From NCBI RefSeq assembly GCF_910592395.1, contig NC_088325.1, forward strand, positions 12,342,109-12,406,108: 64,000 nt of DNA, given 5' to 3'. The stretch comes from Lineus longissimus. Lineage: Eukaryota; Nemertea; Pilidiophora; Heteronemertea; Lineidae. The notes under the pieces are model-generated. The model saw only the letters and a program-made list of their open reading frames with translations, searched no databases and had not been told where the DNA came from. This document shows positions 44,101 to 53,478 of this stretch, piece by piece (positions within the stretch are counted from its first letter, which is position 1; each line of letters opens with the position of its first letter). Position numbers and translations under genes: made by a program.

Positions 44101-44589
44101 GCTCATCAACATGTTCATACAAAAGAAAGACCATTTGCATGTGACCAGTGTGATAAGACATTCACACGGATTAGTAATCTTTATCGCCACAGGAATGATG
44201 TCCATACTGGAGAAAGACCATTTCCATGTGATCGTTGTGATAAATCGTTCGTGTGTTTAAACAGTCTTACCCAGCACGTGAAAATTCATACAGGAGAGAG
44301 ACCATTTGCTTGCGACCAGTGCGATGGAAAGTTTTCAAGTAATAGCGTCCTCAACCGCCACAAACATACTCATACTGAAGAAAGACCATTTGCCTGTCGC
44401 CAGTGTGATAAAACTTTTACGCTTAATAGTCACCTAAAGGAACATAGGCGTATTCATACAGGAGAAAGACCATATCGGTGTGATGGGTGTGATAAATCCT
44501 TTACACATAGAAGTGGCCTAAAATACCATAAACAGCGTGTTCATTGCGAGAAATCACAGTTTCAGAGTGGCAAGAGTAAAACAATTTAG
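40461..44589 (+). CDS. C2H2 zinc-finger transcription factor with alternative terminal exons (whole gene span)
   Basis: A 5' exon (40461-41108) and a small exon (41307-41343) end in phase 1. They can join either of two terminal exons, 42271-42998 (about 6-7 fingers) or 43694-44589 (9 fingers), and perhaps a finger-less one at 41499. Both finger exons follow the same acceptor sequence TTGTATTTTGCAG and enter in phase 1, so they look like tandem duplicates. Known: C2H2 arrays with TGEKP linkers bind DNA. The N-terminal part has five sumoylation-type motifs and no KRAB, BTB or ZAD domain. Inference: a nuclear regulator whose DNA specificity depends on the 3' exon chosen. Confidence 0.8.
41307..41343 (+). 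CDS. Zinc-finger gene, small second exon
   Basis: The acceptor TCATTCCAG and donor GTAAGT enclose 37 bases that enter in phase 0 and leave in phase 1, encoding [13 protein letters not shown] second AG three bases in (CAGCAG) allows a one-residue variant. Its exit phase matches all candidate 3' exons. Confidence 0.65.
41499..41719 (+). CDS. Candidate alternative terminal exon without fingers
   Basis: After AGAATAG a phase-1 frame gives [18 protein letters not shown], then 56 further residues to a TGA at 41717-41719. It starts with another sumoylation-type motif, as does the 43694 exon (EVKSEI). The pyrimidine tract is poor, and no domain is recognised. If used, the protein would lack DNA-binding fingers. 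Confidence 0.35.
42271..42998 (+). CDS. Zinc-finger gene, terminal exon A (about 7 fingers)
   Basis: The acceptor TTGTATTTTGCAG enters in phase 1; the stop is TAA at 42996-42998. About 240 codons hold six complete C2H2 fingers, each C-x2-C-x12-H-x3-H with TGEKP-type linkers (for example [10 protein letters not shown] and [10 protein letters not shown]). A seventh follows ([10 protein letters not shown]) whose last histidine is replaced (HKCIN). An eighth starts but its first cysteine is tyrosine (YDQCD) before the stop. Further finger-like sequence lies beyond the stop, so the array was once longer. Confidence 0.8.
43010..43130 (+). pseudogene. Decayed zinc-finger sequence after exon A
   Basis: A linker IHTGK followed by QFKCDQC is readable at about 43037-43080, and finger debris runs on from the stop codon, with stops and a frame change. 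This is the broken 3' end of exon A's array. Confidence 0.7.
43140..43693. other. Intronic stretch between terminal exons
   Basis: No further exon is visible. An open frame from 43471 runs into exon B, but it crosses the TTGTATTTTGCAG acceptor. The upstream part lacks any domain and is read as intron. Confidence 0.6.
43694..44589 (+). CDS. Zinc-finger gene, terminal exon B (9 fingers)
   Basis: The acceptor TTGTATTTTGCAG, identical over 13 bases to that of exon A, enters in phase 1; the stop is TAG at 44587-44589. After a lead of about 35 residues including EVKSEI come nine C2H2 fingers, from CWYCSKVF to [10 protein letters not shown], with TGEKP/TGERP linkers. Fingers 5 and 9 have H-x4-H spacing, the others H-x3-H. 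All zinc ligands are present. Most linkers read ERPFAC. A start at 43471 is possible but lacks support. Confidence 0.83.
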
Positions 44590-44599
44590 CTTATTTACT

Positions 44600-45560
44600 T
44601 ATGTGACCCATCACAGCTAAGGAGGCACAGTCACACAGATGGGCCTTAGTGACACAAAGAGATAAGTTAAGAAATTGGTGAACTCTTTATTTCACAATAG
44701 GCAGACAAAAGTGAAACAAACAACCAGTCAATTTCAATAACATTTTTATGGTATGTTCTCCTAGCAAGGATACATCACATATCATATAGGTTTTTGACTT
44801 GACCTAATTTTACGACTTTGGTTTGACCTATATACTATACATGTAGCATGTTTCTTAACCAGGATGAATTTCTATCCACCAAATATCTATACAGTGAGCA
44901 GAATGGCCCTTGGCCGTTTCATTGTTTTCACTTTTAAAAACCTATGCGATTTGCCGCACTGAAGATCCCTCCAGAGATTGTTGGACTGGGTCCATTAAAT
45001 GTGACAAAAATATCCAACACCTATTTACAAATGAAGTGAGGGGTCAGACTTTTGGTGTAACTCCATATAACTGTCTGGTGATTTCGCTCTGAACTTGTGA
45101 CACACTGATCGGTCTGAAATTATCATTACCGTCCATCCCTCAGTTTGCAGCCAGTGGCCCGATGGCGGAGAAATGGCATTGTCAAATGTGGTTAAGCCTA
45201 TTGCGCATGGGCAGCACAATTAACCGATTATAAGACCTGTGATTTCGCACGCTGGGTGTGTTTTCCATCTCACGATACATCAGGCATGCATCTGAGATCA
45301 GGCAGAATTGGGTGTAGGATATTCGGAAACCACACACACATCTCCAGAATCTGTGGTGTGTTGTACCCCACGCTACGTAAGGAGTAGGTTTCTGGGTAAG
45401 ACTTGGTCCACGCGAATAGGCGGTACCTTAAAAATGATGAGAAGTTGCCAATTAACGCCCTGTGAATTGTCCTTCGACCAGCTAGTGCTAATTAGTCCAG
45501 CTGTCAAGCTCCCGAAAAGGCAAGAATTGTGCATTTTAATGGAGAAAGCATGAAATTTGG
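44600..45560. other. Noncoding, probable 3' UTR and flank of the zinc-finger gene
   Basis: No gene was recognised. No close AATAAA follows the stop of exon B; the first good one on this strand is near 45907. Confidence 0.45.
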
Positions 45561-45588
45561 CAGGGTGACAAAACTTTTACGCTTAATA
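45561..45588 (+). pseudogene. Relic of a third zinc-finger exon
   Basis: The 28 bases CAGGGTGACAAAAC... match 44401-44428 in exon B with two differences (finger core CDKTF). They are preceded by GGAGAAAGCATG, resembling a finger linker. The rest is lost. Confidence 0.45.
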
Positions 45589-45600
45589 CGCTTTACGTTT

Positions 45601-45620
45601 AATGACCCCTAGGGGTCATT
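45601..45620. repeat. Perfect 20 bp palindrome
   Basis: AATGACCCCTAGGGGTCATT is its own reverse complement. Weaker pairing (CTTAAT / ATTAAG) extends on both sides. It could form a cruciform or be a decayed palindromic element. Confidence 0.9.
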
Positions 45621-45906
45621 TATCGATTAAGACCCTAATTTTTTACGCCCCCCTGGCGGTGGCCATCTTGGAATCCAATATGGCCGCCATTTTTGGCCCG
45701 TTTCTTGCAATATCTCAGAATCTATTGCACCTACGGGTATGATTTTGACGGCTTACCCTAGGTTTTCAGGTATGACGAATTCAACGGAACCAATGAAAAT
45801 GCCGTCGAAGCTGGTGCTTTAATTAACCAAGATTTGTAAATAATTTCGTCTTTACCCCAGCCCACCTATAGATTGTACCAGTATTACTTTAAAGAATTGC
45901 GAATAC

Positions 45907-45912
45907 AATAAA
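45907..45912 (+). terminator. Possible polyadenylation signal AATAAA
   Basis: AATAAA in AATACAATAAAAGG lies about 1.3 kb after the zinc-finger exon B stop. It is the first clear signal there, but use is uncertain. Confidence 0.3.
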
Positions 45913-45919
45913 AGGAACG

Positions 45920-47280
45920 TGGGGATATGTAAAGGTGAAAGACTGTTGGTGATCTTTTTGTGTTTGATCGGCTGGCATTTGTTCGGCAGGAGAAATATGT
46001 TAGGTCCAGTTGTCACAACTATTACGATTTGAAAGAAGATGACGATAGATTGTAAACAGGCCTTGCATCTAATGACAATGAGATCAAACTTAATGGGTCA
46101 CCAAACATTTGCCGTTTCACGTCTTAAAGACCCTGAACTATTTTGCCTATAGATCGTATACTATATTTGCATTAAATCATATGATATGTCGTATGATATA
46201 TTTGGTGAGCTGTAGAGCTATATTCCACTGCCTACGTTTGTATATAGTTTAATAGTAGATTTGTTAGAAGGGTGGCAAGAACTACTGCTGACTTCATCAC
46301 TGTGTTGTCAGTTGCTGTACATAATATTAAAAGAGTAAGCGGATTATCCCTTCAATTTATTTGTTCTTCTCCTGTTTCATCAGTAGAATTTGGTGATGAA
46401 ACTATGACTGTGTTGTGGAAGGTGGTGACTGGGCAGCTGACAGTATGGAACGCTGTTGATTAGCCACCTACTCCTTTGAGCGGGCGGTTCTGAGCTGCAT
46501 CAGACAATCTCAACTATTTCCACTTACGCCATCTACAACTACATTTGTATAGAGGCTGTCGGTCACTTTGACCTTGACTATGCATGCTGTAAATATCATG
46601 TAGTTTCTTTAATGAAATAAACATCCAAGAGCTGAATTCCGAGTTGGTTGTTTCTGGTGTGCAACAGACACTTCTTGCGGTGACGGTGTAGAAGTTTAAA
46701 ATGTCCCTGGATAGAATGTCCGGGGAGCGAAGGATTCTCTTAGCTTTGGCGGGAATGGCCTCCACAGATAGAACCTTATCATAATCTGTCAGAATACAAT
46801 AGGACTGGGCACGTTTTCCATGAGTACGGTTTCCTCCTCTACACCGTACGGCCTTGGCCGAAATGGTAAATACACAATGTACGTCATTGTCAGTTCAAGT
46901 CAGTGTGTGTGATTTTGACATTATGCAGGTTTCGGCAGCTATACGACTGACGAAATACGAAGTGCAAGGATCTATGGAGTAATCTAGTCTAATGCGACAC
47001 TCGTAAATCATCTTTTGTCCTATGTTGTAGGAGGAATCGGCTAAATTTTTGAAAATCGCCAATGAGAAATGCATTTACAAACTTTGCCCTCGCAGCTCTT
47101 CGTAAAGGCTTCCGAAACCTGGCTTGTATATATTTCTATGGCCATATAGCTCCGTTCATGTGCATGTTATGCAATAGCCCAGACCCACCTTTGACAATAC
47201 CATCCAATCGGTCTAATGACATAACAACACAAGTTGGCGCTAAGCCGCCGGCCTGTCTCGCGGGGTAGAGGAATAGTGCT
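45920..47280. other. Intergenic, no gene seen
   Basis: Frames here are short and without recognisable domains. Confidence 0.5.
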
Positions 47281-47289
47281 CGGACGGTG

Positions 47290-47297
47290 TGACGTCA
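47290..47297 (+). promoter_or_regulatory. Full CRE palindrome TGACGTCA
   Basis: TGACGTCA, the CREB/ATF consensus, lies about 40 bases before an initiator-like TCAGTT at 47329-47334. Together they could mark the promoter of the spliced unit that follows. Confidence 0.4.
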
Positions 47298-47879
47298 AAT
47301 GTATTGTCTCGGCTGATTTGAACGCAAGTCAGTTGGTGTGTGAGTGAACTACGCAGAACATCGTTGGAAAACTTTTTCCGATTTCAAAGGTAAAATTCCC
47401 TTCAACATTGCGGAAATCAAGTTAAAAGAGCTGCAGCAGAAGGTAGGGCCCAGTATCTATGATTGATAATTGTTTGAATTGGTTTCAACAGGTTTTTATT
47501 GCTGTAAAAGTGCAGTCGAGCCGAAAATGAACTGCGCAGTAATTTCAGTCGCAAATTCACTGTAAGGCAAGGACTTATGTGCATAACTGGAAGGCTTTTG
47601 ACCTCCAAACCTTGTCATATGATTTTCAAAAATGCTTTAAATTTAAACAATCATTCATTTGGCTCCACTATCCCGACTGTGGTGTAGCACCCGACTGTAA
47701 CTGGCATGAATAGGGAATACGCTGGTTATGGATGTCAGATCGTGGTTCCTTGGCAATTGCAAACAATTTCACTGGACGTAACCCACGCGGCGACACCAAG
47801 GACCGCTGGCTGATCTATTGATATGTTCGTAGTAGGGTGTCAAAGTCGGGGAGACGAAGAGCCACTCGTCTCTCGTAGG

Positions 47880-48320
47880 GGGTTCATTGAAAGTGTTTGC
47901 ATTTGTTAGCCTATAAACACAAGATTTTAATCCTTCAGTCCCGTGTTTGGCGGAGAAACTAATCTTACAGAAGGCCCAGTCATATTTCGTCATTGACGGT
48001 ATCTCTGGGAGGCCCTGTGTGCCGTTGATCCAATATTCATTGAGGCTGTTGGAGAGACTTCTTGTCTAAACAGTACCATTCCGCCCCCTCTAAGGCATAC
48101 AATGGTAACTTATAAACACAAGATTTTCATCCCTGTCTCGGGTGTCTTTGAGAGAGCTGATCATACACAATTCCCAACCTACTCGTCAGCCAGCTGACAG
48201 ATTCCCTGGGTCGAACGTGTTACTGTGATGTTTTCGAAGAGATACTTGTGGCTGTTGGGGAGACTTCTTGTCTAAACAGTACCATTCTGCCCTCTCTAAG
48301 GCATAGAGTGGTAACTAATT
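47880..48320 (+). repeat. ~206 bp degenerate tandem repeat
   Basis: GAGACTTCTTGTCTAAACAG followed by TACCATTC and TCTAAGGCATA occurs at about 48055 and again at about 48261. ATAAACACAAGATTTT occurs at 47915 and 48113. These give two to three decayed units. Confidence 0.7.
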
Positions 48321-49746
48321 AATCAACTGCGAAATGATCGCAGATTGAATACAGTGAGTTAATCATTCAAACAATATCAAATGTAACCATGATGATACTT
48401 TTTACTGGGTGACCCATGCCTGTTGGATGTTTGATCCAACATACTTTGAGGCGGTTGGCGATCATTCCAGTCTATTGTTTGCTAGCATAGCGCCTCTTGT
48501 GATTTAAAGGTAAGGAGGCATACCAAAAGCGATCAGCATGTTATTGCCAAGGAAGTAGATTCGGTAATTCTATTCAAACTTGGATTGTGATTGGCAAACT
48601 GAAACTTTGGCCTTGTTGGAAAGTATGGTAAGGAAATCTTGATTTTTATAAACATGACCCTGAAACCCACCTTAACCTTGATCTGTCTCATAATTTCAGA
48701 GGCTTAGTCCAAGGATGAGTCCGATCCACGAGATGTGAGAGGACGAATGGTTGTCAGTCTTCCGTGGCAGTGCCCAGCACTCCAGTGGCAGTGCCCAGTA
48801 GTCCTAGGCCAGCAGCTCAAACCGGTAGGGATAGGTAGAATCCGTACATAGAAAACAACTTCTGCTAGAATGAGAAAAAGTCCCCCTGATGCAGTTAATG
48901 GTATTTCGCCGTGCAAGCAAAAGAAACAGCTAGCCAAATGAGAAACACGGACGTCTAGTGATGGTCTGTTCGATAGACTCATCAGGCTAATAAATGCAAT
49001 CCGTGTACAATCATTGGGCCACGCAAATAACGTACTGCAGAACAAATTCACATATCAGATGGGGAGACTGATCGTTGGGGCATACCAAATACAAATGACG
49101 ATTGAATAATTGTTTCTATTCTCCCAATATCTGCAAGTCTGCTCCCAGTTGCGCTAGAATAAGTTTTGAACTAACACTCTATAACCCTTATATCGATATA
49201 TTTTCTCTCATCTTCAGAGGGATGGACCGACTCCCTTCCCGCGGCTGAACCCGGCATCCTCCCATCGATGTATACAAGCCACCTGTCCTACTTCTACCGG
49301 CATCGTGACTAGTCCTCCATGGTGACGAACAGTAACTCTGGACTTAGAGTGCTTATAAATCAGAATGTATAGATGTAACAGAAATGAACAAGGATAGAGT
49401 ATTCCGTAGGGAGTTTTCGCAAAAGAGTAGGGACAATCCAGGATGAATGAGTGTACATGTAACAGTTTTAAATACCCTATAGTGTTCTGGGGACTCATGA
49501 ATATATTATGCGCATTAATCTCTTAGGTGTTGATGTACACCAACCAACAGGGAAGGACTTGTTGCCAGAGGGACATTTCCTACTACTCCACTTGAATAGA
49601 AATCCTACCTAACTGTAGCGCCACCTGTTCCAACATGTGGTGCCCGCGTACAGATTGTTGTCAGAATATCTTTTTGTAAAACCTTTTCATGATATTTGAC
49701 CAATGTATCAGGACGTTGAATATCTAAATGTGTCCTAAACATATCA

Positions 49747-49752
49747 AATAAA
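49747..49752 (+). terminator. Polyadenylation signal AATAAA
   Basis: ATCAAATAAAGAATG is followed by a T- and GT-rich stretch (TGTTGTTATTCTTTG). It would end the candidate transcript starting at 47329. Confidence 0.45.
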
Positions 49753-50129
49753 GAATGATAGTTTCACAATCAGTGTTGTTATTCTTTGTACTACTGTCGG
49801 AAGGGTCTATTCCTAAGCCAGGACAAAGTTTGGTACGACGTCTTTCCCGGGTGATAACGCCTTTCAAAAACCAATGGGCAACAGCAGCGCCCCTGTGGCG
49901 TGTTGGGTACTTTTTCTGAGACACCGCAGGAGGGAATGTACACAAATCTAGCCCGTCTTCTCAAAAGCTTTTAACTGTCACAACCAGCGACACCAGTGAC
50001 AGTGACCAACCAGCTGATGAAATCCTGAAAACCCGACCCTACATGTTCTTTATTGGCTATTCATCAAACATCACGTACGTGGAGTTCTTCATTGACAAGT
50101 ACTTTGGCTAACGACAAGCATCCGCAGAT

Positions 50130-53100
50130 CGTGGAGCAGCCAGGACTGATTTGGCCTGCCTGTGACCGTCTCATCTCTCTCACCATGCTGAAAACACAGT
50201 AGAGCAGCAACGACTGATTCGGCCTGGCAGTGACCGTCTCATCTCTCTCACCATGCTGACAACACAGTGGAGCAGCAACGACTGATTCGGCCTGGCTGTG
50301 ACTGTCTCATCTCTCTCATCATGTTGGCAACTTAGCAAAGCAGCAAATACGGATGTGGCCTGGCTGTGACGGTCTCATCTCTCTCACCGATTTGACAACT
50401 TAGCAAAGCAGCAAATACGGATGTGGCCTGGCTGTGACGGTCTCATCTCTCTCACCTTGTCAACACGATCGAGCAGCAACGACTGATACGGCCTGGCTGT
50501 GACCGTCTCATCTCTCTCACCATGCTGACAACTTGGCAAAGCTGCAAAGACAGATTTGGCCTGGCTGTGACCGTCTCATCTCTCTCACCATGCTGACAAC
50601 ACAGTGGAGCAGCAACGACTGATTCGGCATGGCTGTGACTGTCTCATCTCTCTCACCGTGTTGACAACACAGTGGAGCAGCCAGGACTGATTCGGCCTGG
50701 CTCTGACTGTCTCATCTCTCTCACCATGCTGACAACACAGTGGAGCAGCAACGACTGATTCGGCCTGGCTGTGACTGTCTCATCTCTCTCACCGTGTTGA
50801 CAACACAGTGGAGCAGCCAGGACTGATTTGGCCTGGCTGTGACTGTCTCATCTCTCTCACCATGTTGACAACACAGTGGAGCAGCCAGGACTGATTCGGC
50901 CTGGCTCTGACTGTCTCATCTCTCGCACCATGCTGACAACACAGTGGAGTAGCCACGACTGATTCGGCCTGGCTGTGACTGTCTCATCTCTCTCACCATG
51001 CTGACAACACAGTGGAGCAGCAACGACTGATTCGGCCTGGCTGTGACTGTCTCATCTCTCTCACCGTGTTGACAACACAGTGGAGCAGCCAGGACTGATT
51101 TGGCCTGGCTGTGACTGTCTCATCTCTCTCACCATGTTGACAACACAGTGGAGCAGCCAGGACTGATTCGGCCTGGCTCTGACTGTCTCATCTCTCGCAC
51201 CATGCTGACAACACAGTGGAGCAGCCACGACTGATTCGGCCTGGCTGTGACTGTCTCATCTCTCTCACCATGCTGACAACACAGTAGAGCAGCAACGACT
51301 GATTCGGCCTGGCTGTGACTGTCTCATCTCTCTCACCATGCTGACAACACAGTAGAGCAGCAACGACTGATTCGGCCTGGCTGTGACTGTCTCATCTCTC
51401 AAACCGTGTTGACAACACAGTGGAGCAGCCAGGACTGATTCGGCCTGGCTGGGACCGTCTCATTTCTCTCACCGTGTTGACAACACAGTGGAGCAGCCAC
51501 GACTGATTCGCCTGGCTGTGACTGTCTCACCTTTAAACCGTGTTGACAACACAGTGGAGCAGCCAGGACTGATTCGGCCTGGCTCTGACTGTCTCATCTC
51601 TCGCACCATGCTGACAACACAGTGGAGCAGCCACGACTGATTCGGCCTGGCTGTGACTGTCTCATCTCTCTCACCATGCTGACAACACAGTAGAGCAGCA
51701 ACGACTGATTCGGCCTGGCTGTGACTGTCTCATCTCTCTCACCATGCTGACAACACAGTGGAGCAGCCAGGACTGATTCGGCCTGGCTGTGACTGTCTCA
51801 TCTCTCTCACCATGTTGTCAACACAGTGGAGCAGCAAGGACTGATTCGGCCTGGCTGTGACTGTCTCATCTCTCTCACCATGTTGACAACACAGTGAAGC
51901 AGCCAGGACTGATTCGGCCTGGCTGTGACCGTCTCATCTCTCTCACCGTGTTGACAACACAGTGGAGCAGCAACGACTGATTCGGCCTGGCTGTGACTGT
52001 CTCATCTCTCTCACCATGCTGACAACACGGTGGAGCATCAGGACTGATTCGGCCTGGCTGTGACTGTCTCATCTCTCTCACCATGTTCTCAACACGGTGG
52101 AGCATCAGGACTGATTCGGCCTGGCTGTGACTGTCTCATCTCTCTCATTATGTTGTCAACACGGTGGAGCAGCAACGACTGATTCGGCCTGGCTGTGACT
52201 GTCTCATCTCTCTCACCATGCTGACAACACAGTGGAGCAGCCACGACTGATTCGGCCTGGCTCTGACTGTCTCATCTCTCTCACCGTGTTGACAACTTAG
52301 AAAAGCAGCAAATACGGATGTGGCCTGGCTGTGACGGTCTCATCTCTCTCACCTTGTCAACACGATCGAGCAGCAACGACTGATACGGCCTGGCTGTGAC
52401 CGTCTCATCTCTCTCACCATGCTGACAACTTGGCAAAGCTGCAAAGACTGATTTGGCCTGGCTGTGACCGTCTCATCTCTCTCACCTTGTCAACACGTAT
52501 GATCGAGCAGCAACGACTGATACGGCCTGGCTGTGACCGTCTCATCTCTCTCACCATGCTGACAACACAGTGGAGCAGCCAGGACTGATTCGGCCTGGCC
52601 GTTACTGTCTCATCTCTCTCACCATGTTGACAACTTGGCAGAGCAGCAAAGACCGATATGGCCTGGCTGTGACTGTCTCATCTCTCTCATCATGTTGTCA
52701 ACAAAGTGGAGCCAGGACGGATTTGGCCTGGCTGTGACGGTCTCATCACTCTCACCTTGTCAACACGGTGGAGCAGCCAGGACTGATTCGGCCTGGCTGT
52801 GACTGTCTCATCTCTCAAACCGTGTTGACAACTTGGCAAAGCAGCAAAGACTGATTTTGTCTGGCTGTGACTGTCTCATCTCTCTCACCTTGTCAACACC
52901 ATCGAGCAGCCACGACTGATTCGGCCTGGCTGTGACTGTCTCATCTCTCTCACCATGTTGACAACTTGGCAGAGCAGCCAAGACTGATGTGGCCTGACTG
53001 TGACCGTCTCATCTCTCTCATCATGTTGGCAACACAGTGGAGCAGCCAGGACTGATTTGGCCTGGCTGTGACCGTCTCATCTCTCTCACCATGCTGTCAA

Positions 53101-53478
53101 CACGGTCGGGCAGCCAGGAGTGATTCGGCCTAGCTGTGACCGCCTCATCTCTCTCACCATGCTGTCAACACAGTGGAGCAGCCAGGACTGATTCGGCCTG
53201 GCTGTGACCATCTCATCTCTCTCACCATGTTGACAACTTGGCAAAGCAGCGAATACTGATTTGGCCGGGCTGTGACTGTCTCATCTCTATCACCTTATCA
53301 ACACGGTCGAGCAGCCAGGACTGATTCGGCCTGGCTGTGACTGTCTCATCTCTCTCATTGACAACTTGGCAAAGCAGCCAAGACTGATGTGGCCTGGCTG
53401 TGACTGTTTCATCACTGTCATCATGTCAACACGGTGTAGCAGCCAGGACTGATTCGGCCTGGCTGTGACTGTCTCATT
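50130..53478 (+). repeat. 68 bp satellite array, about 49 monomers
   Basis: The consensus monomer runs GACTGATTCGGCCTGGCTGT, GACTGTCTCATCTCTCTCAC, CATGCTGACAACACAGTGGA, GCAGCCAG (68 bases). Variants swap ACACAGTGGAGCAG for ACTTGGCAAAGCAG or shorten to CTTGTCAACACGATCGAGCAG. A private variant CTCTGACTGTCTCATCTCTCGCACC recurs 272 bp apart (50905 and 51177, four monomers) and again near 51583, showing higher-order units. Open frames on the minus strand here are repeat translations only. Confidence 0.95.

Larger units (their letters stand above)
47329..49752 (+). ncRNA. Candidate spliced transcript, mostly noncoding, three exons
   Basis: Proposed exons: about 47329-47389 (donor GTAAAA), 48700-48824 (acceptor ATTTCAG, donor GTAGGG) and 49218 to a little past the AATAAA at 49747-49752 (acceptor ATCTTCAG). 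Across the second splice an open frame of 61 codons runs from the ATG at 48747 to TGA at 49323-49325, starting MVVSLPWQCPALQWQCPV. It has no known domain and could be chance. The evidence is only splice consensus, a promoter-like CRE and the polyadenylation signal. Confidence 0.35.
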
